NCBI GenBank assembly: GCA_964353255.1
Contig: CAYGVJ010000050.1
Span: 1-35,520 of the forward strand
Direction of reading: 5' to 3'
Length of the DNA: 35,520 nucleotides
From: VFZS01 sp964353255
GTDB taxonomy: Bacteria; Acidobacteriota; Terriglobia; Bryobacterales; Bryobacteraceae
Part shown: positions 22,169 through 31,500 of the stretch, one piece after another
How the letters are laid out: the number at the start of each line of letters is the position of its first letter
Numbering within the stretch: the stretch's first letter is position 1
Position numbers and translations under genes: made by a program
Notes under the pieces: model-generated
Databases searched by the model: none
What the model was told of the DNA's origin: nothing
The model's input: the letters and a program-made list of their open reading frames with translations, nothing else

Positions 22169-24271
22169 TTACTTCCCGCTCTGCGTCAGTTCAAACTCGC
22201 CGGTCTTCTCCAGAGCCTTGAAGAAGTCCATCACCCGGGCCAGATCCTGGGGTCCGTACTCGGCGCTGAGGGCGTTGCGGATGTCCAGGATGGACCGCTT
22301 GCCGTTGGCGAAGCCGCGCATCTCCATGGCGTTGTACTGCGCCCGGGAGGCTTCGGCGGGGTCCAAAGCGGCTGCCCCTGCGCCTCTTCCCGCGCCGGCG
22401 CCTGGTCCGCCGAAACCGCCCATCGCGGGAGCCGCCTTCTTGCGCACCGGGACGATGCGCGACGCCGCCTGCTCGTCAGGGGTCAGTTGCGCGGCGGCGG
22501 ACGTGTCGGCTCCGACGGCTTGCGCGTACACGGTGAGGCGCCGGAGATCGGTCGTCTGGCCGGTCTCAACGAAGGTGTCTGCCAAAGCGCTGATCTTGGA
22601 GGCGACGGAGGGCTCCTCCGCCAGGACCGCCGCGGCGCGAACCGCCTCGCCCTCGCGCGCATACGCCTGCCGGACCAGGTTGGCGGCTTCCTTGAACGAC
22701 CCTTTCTCGCCCACCATCTGCAAGGCCAGCCGGAGTTGCTCGCCAGCGCGCATGGCGGCGTTGCCGGCGGTGAGTTCGGCGATGCGCAACGCGCCGGCGG
22801 CGTCGGCATTGGCCATGACCGTCAGGCTCGCCAGGCCGATGAACGCCGCTCGCTTCAGTTCCGTCGGGTCGGCGTTGAAGGGTCGGTCCTCGTTGGTGTG
22901 GTAGGCGATGTCGGGCCAGTTGTTGACCAGCACGGCGGGGATGCCGTAGTTGAGGAAGACGGAGTGGTCAGAGGCGCCGTAGTGCCTCTCGACATTGAAG
23001 TAGAACGGGTTTCGCGAGCCCTGCGGGTCGAGGATGGGGTAGCGATAGGCATAGGCGATCCGGCGGTTGTGTATCTTCTCGCGGTTGGTGTCGCCGACAA
23101 ACTCGAAAAACTGCTGCGTTACCTCGTTGACGAAGCTGTTCACCGAGTACGGCGTGCGCATCAGGCGGAGGCTGTTGCGGTTCTTGGTAACGTCCTCGCC
23201 CACCATATCCAGGGAGATGGCGGCCACCATGCGCTTGGCCTCCTCCGGGTAGCGCTCCAGATAAGCGCGTGTGCCCTGGATCTCGGGCACCCACAGGAAG
23301 CGCACGGTGCGTCGCGGGCGCGGCAGCACGCCGTCCTGGATGAGTTTCATCCACGCGCGCGCAATCTCGAGAACGGTCGCGCAGCCGGAGGCGTCGTCCA
23401 GCGCGCCCTGCTTGGCGATGCCCTCGAAGAGGTGTCCCGCGATAGCGAGCCCCTGCTGCGACTGGCCGGCGCCCTTGATGACCGCCGTGGGCACCTGCAT
23501 GTCCGCGTCGTACTCCGTGGCGCGGACCTTTGCTTGGACGGTGAGCGTCTGGCGCTTCTCGATCATCTCGACGAGTTCCATGCCCAGGCGATGGGAGACG
23601 TTGAAGCCGAATGTGGTCTTCAGATTCGCCGCGTCGGGACCGAAGCCGCGCCCGAGGTTGTTCCAGGCGAATTGGTCAGGGCGGTCGATGGGTTTGCCGG
23701 TGGGGTTGGCGAACGAGACCACGCCCGCGGCGCCGAATTCGCGCACCGCCAGATTGTGGACGGCGCCGACGGCGCCGGTGGCCAGAACGATCTTGCCCGC
23801 AACGCTCTTGTCCGCGTAGTCCTTTTTGTCCTCGCCGCGCCCGACGTAGACCAGCTCCGCCGTGACGTCGGCGGACCGGCTGCCCGGCGCGAGCGACGCG
23901 GCGACGTCGCGGTAGCTGATGAGCAACCGCTTGCCCTGCGGGCCGAGCAGCCAGAGTTCGCCGAGCTCGCCGTCCCAAGTCTTGGCCGGGAGCTTGAACC
24001 GCTCGACGCGGAAGTCCTCCAGGCCATATTGCCGGGCCATCTTCTCGATGTAGGCGGTCTCGCGGTAGGCGGTGCGGTATTCATCGGCCAGGCGGTCGCG
24101 CTCGTAGGGGGCCAGTTCCAGGATGTGCTGCCAGGCCAGGGAGCCGCTGACTTCGTTCACCATGGCGTCGATGACGGCCTGTGGAAGCAGGGTCCTGGGG
24201 TTGGGCTCATCCTGCGCTCGAAGGGGCGCGAAGGTGAGCACCAGAAGCGCGAAGCAGTAGAGAATGCGCAT
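22169..24271 (-). CDS. Secreted M28-family zinc peptidase
   Basis: 700 residues with a Sec signal peptide cleaved after PLRA (about 19). Residues 100-210 contain a PA-domain-like insert (VGRGEDKKDYADKSVAGKIVLATGAVGAV...). The M28 catalytic domain follows: AGHLFEGIAKQGALDDASG gives the first zinc His and bridging Asp, VPEIQGT the catalytic Glu pair, ISLDMVGED a zinc Asp, and AYHTNEDRP the last His. A 200-residue helical region with a Gly/Ala-rich linker ends the protein. It would cut peptides in the periplasm or outside. Aminopeptidase specificity cannot be seen. Confidence 0.88.
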   Translation of the reverse strand: MRILYCFALLVLTFAPLRAQDEPNPRTLLPQAVIDAMVNEVSGSLAWQHILELAPYERDRLADEYRTAYRETAYIEKMARQYGLEDFRVERFKLPAKTWDGELGELWLLGPQGKRLLISYRDVAASLAPGSRSADVTAELVYVGRGEDKKDYADKSVAGKIVLATGAVGAVHNLAVREFGAAGVVSFANPTGKPIDRPDQFAWNNLGRGFGPDAANLKTTFGFNVSHRLGMELVEMIEKRQTLTVQAKVRATEYDADMQVPTAVIKGAGQSQQGLAIAGHLFEGIAKQGALDDASGCATVLEIARAWMKLIQDGVLPRPRRTVRFLWVPEIQGTRAYLERYPEEAKRMVAAISLDMVGEDVTKNRNSLRLMRTPYSVNSFVNEVTQQFFEFVGDTNREKIHNRRIAYAYRYPILDPQGSRNPFYFNVERHYGASDHSVFLNYGIPAVLVNNWPDIAYHTNEDRPFNADPTELKRAAFIGLASLTVMANADAAGALRIAELTAGNAAMRAGEQLRLALQMVGEKGSFKEAANLVRQAYAREGEAVRAAAVLAEEPSVASKISALADTFVETGQTTDLRRLTVYAQAVGADTSAAAQLTPDEQAASRIVPVRKKAAPAMGGFGGPGAGAGRGAGAAALDPAEASRAQYNAMEMRGFANGKRSILDIRNALSAEYGPQDLARVMDFFKALEKTGEFELTQSGK

Positions 24272-24310
24272 GATCCAACCAGTCTAGCGCAGCGGACGTG
24301 AAAACTGGAA

Positions 24311-24578
24311 CGCGCCGCGCGGGCGTCTACAGGTCCCCAGGCGGCGCCGTGCGGGCCTTTTCCAGGCAGGACTGGAGACTCTCGGCAAAGTGCCGCACGT
24401 TGGGTTCCTGCAACACGCCGGTCCTCCGGCCGGGTACGAAGCGAACGTCCACGCCGTCGGTGGCGATCCGCTGCCAGAAGGGCATCGGATCGGCGAGAGC
24501 GTCCGCAGCGCCTTCGAAGCAGGTGAGGCGCCCGCGGTAGATTTGCGGCACGTACCTGACGCCGGCACGATGGTTAAG
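24311..24578 (-). repeat. Direct repeat copy A: duplicated 3' end of the NRPS gene
   Basis: This 268-bp segment is identical to 28314-28581 as far as I can compare (every base). It contains the last ~83 codons of the NRPS thioesterase, its stop and 16 bp more. There is no start codon or domain head, so it is a gene fragment. The frame stays open into the TonB receptor side for at least 15 codons. Perfect identity implies a recent event or an assembly duplication. Confidence 0.93.
24327..24578 (-). pseudogene. Truncated copy of the NRPS thioesterase C-terminus
   Basis: Reading LNHRAGVRYVPQIYRG to the end TAPPGDL, identical to the C-terminus of the NRPS at 28330. It lacks the rest of the thioesterase, including the Cys nucleophile, and so cannot be functional. 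It lies between the M28 gene and the TonB receptor stop. Confidence 0.9.
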
Positions 24579-24612
24579 CGGCGATTCGCCAGTTAATCGA
24601 AACCGGCTGTGC

Positions 24613-27600
24613 TTAGAAGCCCAGCCGCAGACCGAACTGCAAGGTGCGCGGGTCGGTGGCGCTGGTGATCTGGCCGAAGTTGGCGCTGCCGAGCGTAGTG
24701 CCCACGCCCCACCAGGAGAGGTGGTTTGGGGCGTCGTAAAGCTCGGCGCGGAACTGGATCCGCACGCGCTCTTTGACGACGAAGTGCTTCTGCAACGAGG
24801 CGTCCCAGTTGTTCATACCGGGGCCGATGACAACGTTGCGCCCCAGGTTGCCGAGAGTGCCGGCCGCGGGCAGCGCGAAAGCCGCGGTGTTGAACCATTG
24901 CAGGCGCTGCCCGCCGCCCTGGTTCCATTCGCCCACGACGTTCGGCCGCTGGCCGCCCTGGCCGATGCCGGCTTGGTCGGGGCTGATGCCGATGTTCTGC
25001 GGCAGGCCGGTCTGCAGGGTGGTCACGCCCGAGAGCTGCCAGTTGCCGAAGGCCTTCTTGTACCATTCCGTGCCCGTTCTCCAGAAGGGAAGCGGGTGGA
25101 TGTAGCTGAAGACGAAGACGTGCGCCCGGTGAAAGGTAGCCAGCGCGCGATCACGCTTGAAGTTGTAGCTGTCCATCGGGACTTCGCTGTAACTGCTCGC
25201 GTCGGTGATGGTCCGGGACCAGGTGTAGGACGTGCTGAGCAGGCCGCCGCCCCTGATCTGACGCTTGACCTGGGTTTGCAGCGAGTGGTAATTGGCGTTG
25301 GATCCGGTCACATAGAGCTGGAGGTTCGCCCAGCCCGGATACGGACGGAGAGCGTTGGTGTTGACCCCGGGATTCTTCTGCAAGGTGCCTTCCCGGAGCT
25401 GGTTCAGGTTAATCGTGCGCGACAGGTTCGCGGAGCTTGAACCGACGTAGGCGACGTCCAGCGTCGTGGTCGTGCTCAGTTTGTGCTGAACTCCGAAGCT
25501 CCAGTTCATGATCCTGGGCACCTTCATGTCGAGGAAGTGCGAATTGGTGAACCCCGACGGGAACGTCTGCGTGGTGCCGCCCCGAGGGTTCTCGATGTTG
25601 CCGTCGTAGATGTCCGACTGGGAGATGAACGGCGGGTTGTTGATCGCGCTGAAAATGAAGTTGCCCTCGATGCGTTCATAGAACACGCCGTAGCCGCCGC
25701 GCAGCACGGACTTCTGCTTGCCGGTCAGGTCATAGGCGAAGCCCAGGCGGGGAGCCCAGGTGCCCCAATACGTGTAGGCGCCCGATCTCGGCAGGCCGCG
25801 GAACAGCGCCTTGATGGCCGGGTCGCTGGCCTTGGCGATGCGGATCTTCGCATCCTGCGGGAAGTCCGTGCCGCTGAGGGCCAGGCCGTTGTAGGGGTCG
25901 TAGCTGCCGGGGAGGATCGCGCCGTTGGACGGGTTGATCGCCGGCGCCTTCTTCGGATCGAAGTACTGCGGCAGCCAGAGCACCGCGTTCTGCAGCACGG
26001 CGTATTGCGGCTGCATGTACTGATACCGGAACCCCAGGTTGAGCGTGAGACGGCTGGTGACCTTCCAGTCGTCCTGGATGTACGGCTCGATCTGCGTGAA
26101 GCGGTACCAGCCCTCGCGGTTGGTGTCGGCTTCCGTGTACTGGGAGAAGTTGCCGATCAGCGCGTCGCCAAAAGCGTTGCCGGTCGAGTTGGAGTGGCCG
26201 GTCGAGAAGCTGAAGCTGCCGTTGACCGTGGGCCAGTTGTCCTGGTTCTTGCGGCTGCGCAGGATCAGGAGGCCGGCCTTCAGGTTGTGGTTTCCGATGA
26301 GCTTCGAGAAGTCGTCCTTCCAGTTGAACAAGCGGTTGAAGTTGTTCCAGTTGACGTTGGACGCGCCCAGGCCGTTATAGCCGGAGATGTTGAGGCTCGG
26401 GATGCACTCGTTTCTGCCGTAAATCATGGGGTAGGTGATGCCCTGGCCTTTGCGCGTGTAATCGGTAATGTACACCGGGTTCGCCAGGAAATTGCGTTGC
26501 AGGATCACGTTGCCGCTGAAGGAGAACTGGAACGTGTTGACCGTGGTTGGGTTGGCGACGAAGGTCCACTGCGCCTTGGTGTTGGTGCCGGGAATCTCGC
26601 GCGTGTAGGTGACCAGCGACGTCAGGTTGTTCAGGTTGGTGTAGTAGTCGCGCAGGTAGTGGACGGTCACCTGGTGCCTGTTGCTGATGATGTAGTCGCC
26701 CTTGATGATGTACTCGTTGGAGTTGTTCGGCGCCGTGGTCGGGAAAACGTAGTTGCCGCCGGAGCCGGTGAAATTCGGCGCGGGATAGTTGTCGATCAGC
26801 CGCTTGGTGTTGGAGCTGATGCGGGCCTGGGGAATCACGCCGCCGGGGAAGACTTGGCCGGTGAGCGGATCCTTGGGCCACTGCGAGGACGGCAGGCTGG
26901 AGAGATTGCCGCCGCGAATCGCCGGCACGGGCACGGTCCAGGTGTTGATAGCGCCCTGCTTATAGCGCTTGAATTCCATGCCCCCGAACGCGAAGAGCTT
27001 GTTCTTGTCGGCGTTGAACTTGCCGGGGATGTAGATCGGGCCGCCGAGGTTCCAGCCCCAGTTGTTGAAGCGCAGTTTCTGTTTGGTGATGGCGTTGAAG
27101 GCACGGGCGTCAAACGCGTCGTTGCGGACGTACTCGTAGGCGGCGCCGTGGAACTCCTTGGAGCCGCTCTTGATGGCGAGGTTGATGATGGCGCCGGAAT
27201 TCTGGCCGTACTCGGCGCTGTAGTTGGTGGTCAGGACCTTGAATTCGGCGATCGCATCGGGGTTGAGGTTGACGAAGTTGTTGCCGCCGCCGCCGTTGTC
27301 CTTGTTGTCCACCCCGTCGATGTTCCAGGAGAACGTGTCGGTGCGCCCGCCGTTGGCCGACTGCGAGCTCATTTGCGAGCCGTACCCGCCGAACAGGTCC
27401 ATGGCCGAACGATTGGTGGTCGCCACGCCGGGGATCAGCGCCAGCAGTTGGGTGAAGTTGCGCCCGTTCAACTGCATCTGCGTCGCCTGCTGTCCGGTGA
27501 TCAGACGCCCGACGTCCCCCGAACTGGTCTCCACCTGCGCCGGGTCCGCGGTGACAGTGACCGAGTCGCTCACCGAGCCGACCTCGAGCACGATGTCCAC

Positions 27601-27903
27601 CGCGGGCTTCGAGTTCACAACCACCATCACGTTCTTCTGGACGAACTTCTTGAATCCCGGAGCTTCGGCGGAGAGTTCATACTCGCCGATCGGGAGGTTG
27701 GTCACTACGTAGAAACCGCTTTCATTCGCCTGCGTGGCGCGGGCCTGGTCCGTGGTCACATGCCGCACCGAGACCTTCGCGGACGTGACCACCGCACCCG
27801 TGGCGTCCTTGACGAAACCTGAGATCTGCTGCGTCGTGGATTGCGCGAACAGGGTTCCCGCACACACGAGGAGCAAGAATAGACGACACACTCTGCTATT
27901 CAC
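24613..27903 (-). CDS. Oar-like TonB-dependent receptor with CarboxypepD_reg-like domain
   Basis: 1096 residues with a signal peptide (LFLLLVCAGTLFA-QS). Residues 25-105 form a carboxypeptidase-regulatory-like beta-sandwich (ISGFVKDATGAVVTSAKV...). A plug domain follows (about 115-230: QLNGRNFTQLLALIPGV... WNIDGVDNKDNGG), then the 22-strand barrel, ending in a C-terminal aromatic LRLGF. This type is expanded in Acidobacteriota and takes up large or oligomeric substrates, or adhesive ones, across the outer membrane. The start is GTG at 27903, with AAGGGGG 7 bp upstream. The substrate is unknown; the M28 peptidase next to it hints at peptides. The gene is bracketed by the 268-bp direct repeats. 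Confidence 0.92.
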   Translation of the reverse strand: MNSRVCRLFLLLVCAGTLFAQSTTQQISGFVKDATGAVVTSAKVSVRHVTTDQARATQANESGFYVVTNLPIGEYELSAEAPGFKKFVQKNVMVVVNSKPAVDIVLEVGSVSDSVTVTADPAQVETSSGDVGRLITGQQATQMQLNGRNFTQLLALIPGVATTNRSAMDLFGGYGSQMSSQSANGGRTDTFSWNIDGVDNKDNGGGGNNFVNLNPDAIAEFKVLTTNYSAEYGQNSGAIINLAIKSGSKEFHGAAYEYVRNDAFDARAFNAITKQKLRFNNWGWNLGGPIYIPGKFNADKNKLFAFGGMEFKRYKQGAINTWTVPVPAIRGGNLSSLPSSQWPKDPLTGQVFPGGVIPQARISSNTKRLIDNYPAPNFTGSGGNYVFPTTAPNNSNEYIIKGDYIISNRHQVTVHYLRDYYTNLNNLTSLVTYTREIPGTNTKAQWTFVANPTTVNTFQFSFSGNVILQRNFLANPVYITDYTRKGQGITYPMIYGRNECIPSLNISGYNGLGASNVNWNNFNRLFNWKDDFSKLIGNHNLKAGLLILRSRKNQDNWPTVNGSFSFSTGHSNSTGNAFGDALIGNFSQYTEADTNREGWYRFTQIEPYIQDDWKVTSRLTLNLGFRYQYMQPQYAVLQNAVLWLPQYFDPKKAPAINPSNGAILPGSYDPYNGLALSGTDFPQDAKIRIAKASDPAIKALFRGLPRSGAYTYWGTWAPRLGFAYDLTGKQKSVLRGGYGVFYERIEGNFIFSAINNPPFISQSDIYDGNIENPRGGTTQTFPSGFTNSHFLDMKVPRIMNWSFGVQHKLSTTTTLDVAYVGSSSANLSRTINLNQLREGTLQKNPGVNTNALRPYPGWANLQLYVTGSNANYHSLQTQVKRQIRGGGLLSTSYTWSRTITDASSYSEVPMDSYNFKRDRALATFHRAHVFVFSYIHPLPFWRTGTEWYKKAFGNWQLSGVTTLQTGLPQNIGISPDQAGIGQGGQRPNVVGEWNQGGGQRLQWFNTAAFALPAAGTLGNLGRNVVIGPGMNNWDASLQKHFVVKERVRIQFRAELYDAPNHLSWWGVGTTLGSANFGQITSATDPRTLQFGLRLGF

Positions 27904-27929
27904 CGCAAAACCCCCTTAGTCTTCCGTTC

Positions 27930-27966
27930 GGGACCCGAACTAGCGGTCCCGGTCGAGATCAGTATA
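27930..27966 (-). promoter_or_regulatory. Promoter and leader hairpin of the TonB receptor gene
   Basis: On the minus strand TATACT (27966-27961) is a good -10, placing the transcript start near 27954. The ~50-nt leader holds a stem GGGACC...GGTCCC (27930-27950) and then AAGGGGG before the GTG. A -35 is not clear. Confidence 0.45.
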
Positions 27967-28313
27967 CCAGGAATTCCCGTTTTCGCTTCCCGGCTGCCTT
28001 CCAGTGTACTCCCAATCGTCTCCGTTGGGGCCGTTTTTTCATCCTGTCCATCCCTGGCGACTCCGGCAACCCTCCAAGCGTGCAAGTCTGGGCTCTTCCG
28101 GCTACGGGAAGAGCTGAAACTGCCCTGTTTCCAAGCGATTGCACTGACACCTCCCCGTCCCTGCCTCCTTCCTTGGCTAGATTTTCACCCACCACCGGCA
28201 GCCTCTATCCCGGCGGCACCGGCAACGCCGCTGTCCCCGGCTGGTTGTAGAACCGCACTACCGCCCGGCTGTCCGCCTCCAGGTTGATGAGATTGCAGCC
28301 GGGAAGTCAGCGC
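27967..28313 (-). other. Intergenic region with IS remnant between TonB receptor and NRPS genes
   Basis: No intact gene is visible in these ~350 bp. On the minus strand from 28305 to 28205 there is a remnant of an IS1380-type transposase; the rest is spacer with no clear frame. The right boundary (28313/28314) is exactly the start of direct repeat copy B. Confidence 0.55.
28205..28306 (-). pseudogene. IS1380-family transposase remnant (internally deleted)
   Basis: The minus frame reads LPGCNLINLEADSRAVV, then RFYNQPGTAALPVPPG and a stop (28207-28205). In IS1380-type transposases a NLEADSRAVVRFYNQ-like segment is an internal motif and a (I)AALPVPxG-like segment is the C-terminus. The two appear joined here by an internal deletion. 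A TGA upstream of the fragment closes the frame. Family assignment is from memory of such transposases and needs a search. The remnant abuts direct repeat copy B. Confidence 0.5.
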
Positions 28314-28581
28314 CGCGCCGCGCGGGCGTCTACAGGTCCCCAGGCGGCGCCGTGCGGGCCTTTTCCAGGCAGGACTGGAGACTCTCGGCAAAGTGCCGCA
28401 CGTTGGGTTCCTGCAACACGCCGGTCCTCCGGCCGGGTACGAAGCGAACGTCCACGCCGTCGGTGGCGATCCGCTGCCAGAAGGGCATCGGATCGGCGAG
28501 AGCGTCCGCAGCGCCTTCGAAGCAGGTGAGGCGCCCGCGGTAGATTTGCGGCACGTACCTGACGCCGGCACGATGGTTAAG
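28314..28581 (-). repeat. Direct repeat copy B (3' end of the NRPS gene)
   Basis: The parent copy of the 268-bp repeat, containing the last ~83 codons of the NRPS, its TAG stop (28332-28330) and 16 bp beyond. It is 4,003 bp to the right of copy A in the same orientation. Homologous recombination between the copies would delete the TonB receptor gene. Confidence 0.93.
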
Positions 28582-31500
28582 TTCCTGGATGTGGGCCCGG
28601 AGCAATCTGTGGGGCAGACGTTTCCCGGTCGCGCGGTAGAGGTAGCAAACGATCTCCAGAAAAGTGCTCCTCAGACGCATCGTTCTGTATCCGATGCGCG
28701 ATAACACGTAACTGAAACTTTGCTCAAACCCAAGGCGTGAGAGGCGCTGGACGTGGTACCTGAGAGAATCGCGGAATGATCTGACGTCTCTCCAGCGTGC
28801 ATCGGTATCGATACAGGCCAGTAGAGCCACGCTCTGCCCGCTGAGCTGGAGTTGCCGCGCCATTTCCAGCGCGACAAACGCGCCCATGCAATAGCCGGCC
28901 AGGGAATAGGGTCCTTGGGGCTGAACCATCCGCAGCTCTTCGACATACCGGGCAGCCATCTCCTCGATTCGAGGCAGCGGGGGCTCCGTTCCACCCATCC
29001 CCACAGTCTGCAAGCCATACAGCGGCTGATCCGGGCCCAGGTGGCGGGCCAAATCCCGGTACAAGAGAACCTGACCGTCGGCGGCGTGCACGCAGAAGAG
29101 GGGAGGGCGGGAACCTTGCGGCTGAATCGGCACCAGGGCGGACCAGGAGGGAACCAGGCCCTCGTCGCTCAGCAGGTCCGCCAGTTGCTCGACCGTGGGC
29201 GCCTCGAAAAGCGTGGCCAGAGGCAGGCTCCTGCCGAAGGCTCTTTCCATCTCGGCAAACAGGGTAACTGCAAGCAGGGAATCCCCTCCCAGATCGAAAA
29301 ACTTGTCCCTGGTCCCGACGGGACACACCCCCAGGACCTTCTCCCAAATCCGCACCAGGCGGGCTTCGAGGGCGTTGCGGGGAGCCAGAAAGGCGCTCTC
29401 GCGCGCGGGGCTGGTCCAGTCCGGCGGCGGCAGCGCCTCCCAATCGGGCTTGCCACTGACCATCAGGGGGAAGCTCTCCAGAAACAGGAAGGCCGCAGGC
29501 ACCATGTAGTCCGGCAGCTTGTCCCGCAGAAAGTCACGCAGGCCGGCTGCGGAGACCTCCTGGGCCTGCTTGGGTATGACGTACGCCACCAGCCGCCGGT
29601 CGCCGGCGGGGCTCTCCCGTGCCGCCACCACGGCCCGCTCGACGCCCGCATGCCGCGCCAGCGCCGCCTCGATCTCTCCCGGCTCGATACGGAAGCCCCG
29701 GATCTTGACTTGGTTGTCGGTCCGGCCCAGGAACTCGAGGTTGCCGTCCGGCAGATAGCGGGCCAGGTCGCCGGTCCTGTACAGGCGCGCGTCGGGCTCG
29801 CTGCGGAACGGATCCGGGATGAACTTCTCGGCTGTCAGCTCAGGCCGGTTCAGGTAGCCCCGCGCCACGCCCACGCCCCCGATCAGAAGCTCCCCCGCCA
29901 CCCCCACGGGCACGGGCTGAAGCTCGGCGTCCACTACGTACACCTGGTAATTCGCAAAGGGCCTGCCGATGGGCACCTCGCGGTCCGGCTCGCTGGCGGA
30001 GTGGAACTCGAACGCCGTCGCCCCGTAGGTGACCTCCGTAGGACCATAAGCATTCAATATCTGCATGCTGCCGGAGAGATCCCGGAAGGGCTGCAACACG
30101 CGTTGTTTCTTGGGAATGAGGCCGGTTACCAGGCACTTCAGCTTCAGCCTGTCGCGCAGCTCGGCCAGTTCGCCGGCCACCCTTTCGAGCATGTCGGGCA
30201 CGATGTAACTGAAATTGATCCCGTGCTCCACCAAGTACTGCGCGAAGTACCGGGCGTCCGTGCTGTGCTGCGGCCGGATGATATGCAGCGTTCCCCCGAA
30301 GCACAGGTTTCCGAAGATCTCTTCCACCGAGGTGTCGAAGCTGAAGGAGGCCACATTGGTGCCGATGCGCCGCTCGCCTTCGAGGGCTAACGGCCGGAAG
30401 GAATAGAGAAGCGCCACCACATTGCGGTGCTCGACCTGTACCCCCTTGGGTTTCCCCGTGGAACCCGAGGTGTACATCACGTAGGCCAGGTTACCGGGCG
30501 CCGGCCCGCCGGTCAGATTCTGGTCCGGGAAACCCTGCCCGGCGGACTCCAAGGCGATCACCGGGACGCCCTCGGCGGCGAGACTCTGCGCCAGCTTCTG
30601 TTCGACTAGTAGCGCCCGGACTTGCGCATCCTCCCGCATGAAGCGCAGCCGCTCTCTGGGGTAGGCGGGATCCAGGGGCACGTAGGCGCCGCCGGCCTTG
30701 AGGATTCCCAGGATGCCTACGATCATCTCCAGCGAGCGCTCCGTGGCGAGGCCCACCGGCGCCTCCGGCCCCACCCCGATACTTCGCAACTGATGCGCCA
30801 CCTGATTGGCCCGCCGGTTGAGCTCGCCGTAGGTGATCTGGCGGCCCTCGAAGACCGCCGCCGCCACCTGAGGCTGCCGCGCCGCCTGCTGCTCGAAGAG
30901 CTCGTGGATGCAGGCCTGCGGAATCTCTCGCTGCGCCTGGTTCCACTCTTCGACCACCTGCCGCCGCTCGGGCGCCGTGAGCAGGGGCAGTTCTGCGGCC
31001 AGCGTGACGCGCTCGGAGGCCATCCCCTCCAGCAGGGTCCTGAAATGGCCCAGCGCCCGGGTGATGGCGCCGTCGCCAAAGCGATACCGGTCGTACTCGA
31101 GCAGGACCAGCGGCTCGCGATCCTCAGACACCGCCAGAGTCAGCGGATAGCCGGTCTGCACGAGCATCCGGAACTCGCGGCGCGACCATGCCCCGCCTTG
31201 CGCGCGCAGCACGGAGTTCCGGTCGTGTTTCTCAAAGACGACTATGCTCCCGAACAACGGTCTCCCGGGAGCCAGGTCGCTCCATTCTTTGATCCTGACC
31301 AACGGCGTGTGCTCGTGCGGCCGCACGGACAGAGACTGCGACCTGAGCTCCTTCAGGAACGGCAGCAACTCCGTGCCCGAAGACAGCCGGGCCCGCACCG
31401 GAAGAGTGTTCATGAACAGCCCCACCACCTGCTCGCTGCCCTCTACCGTGGACCGGCGGCACGCCCTGGTCGCTCCGAACACCACATCCTCTTCCTGGCT

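Noticed and set aside
21878..24301. Long plus-strand open frame across the M28 gene
   Set aside because: It is the antisense shadow of a high-GC coding gene that has a signal peptide, catalytic motifs and normal length.
25483..27822. Long plus-strand open frame inside the TonB receptor
   Set aside because: Antisense shadow; Val/Gly/Asp-rich composition typical of reverse frames in high-GC genes.
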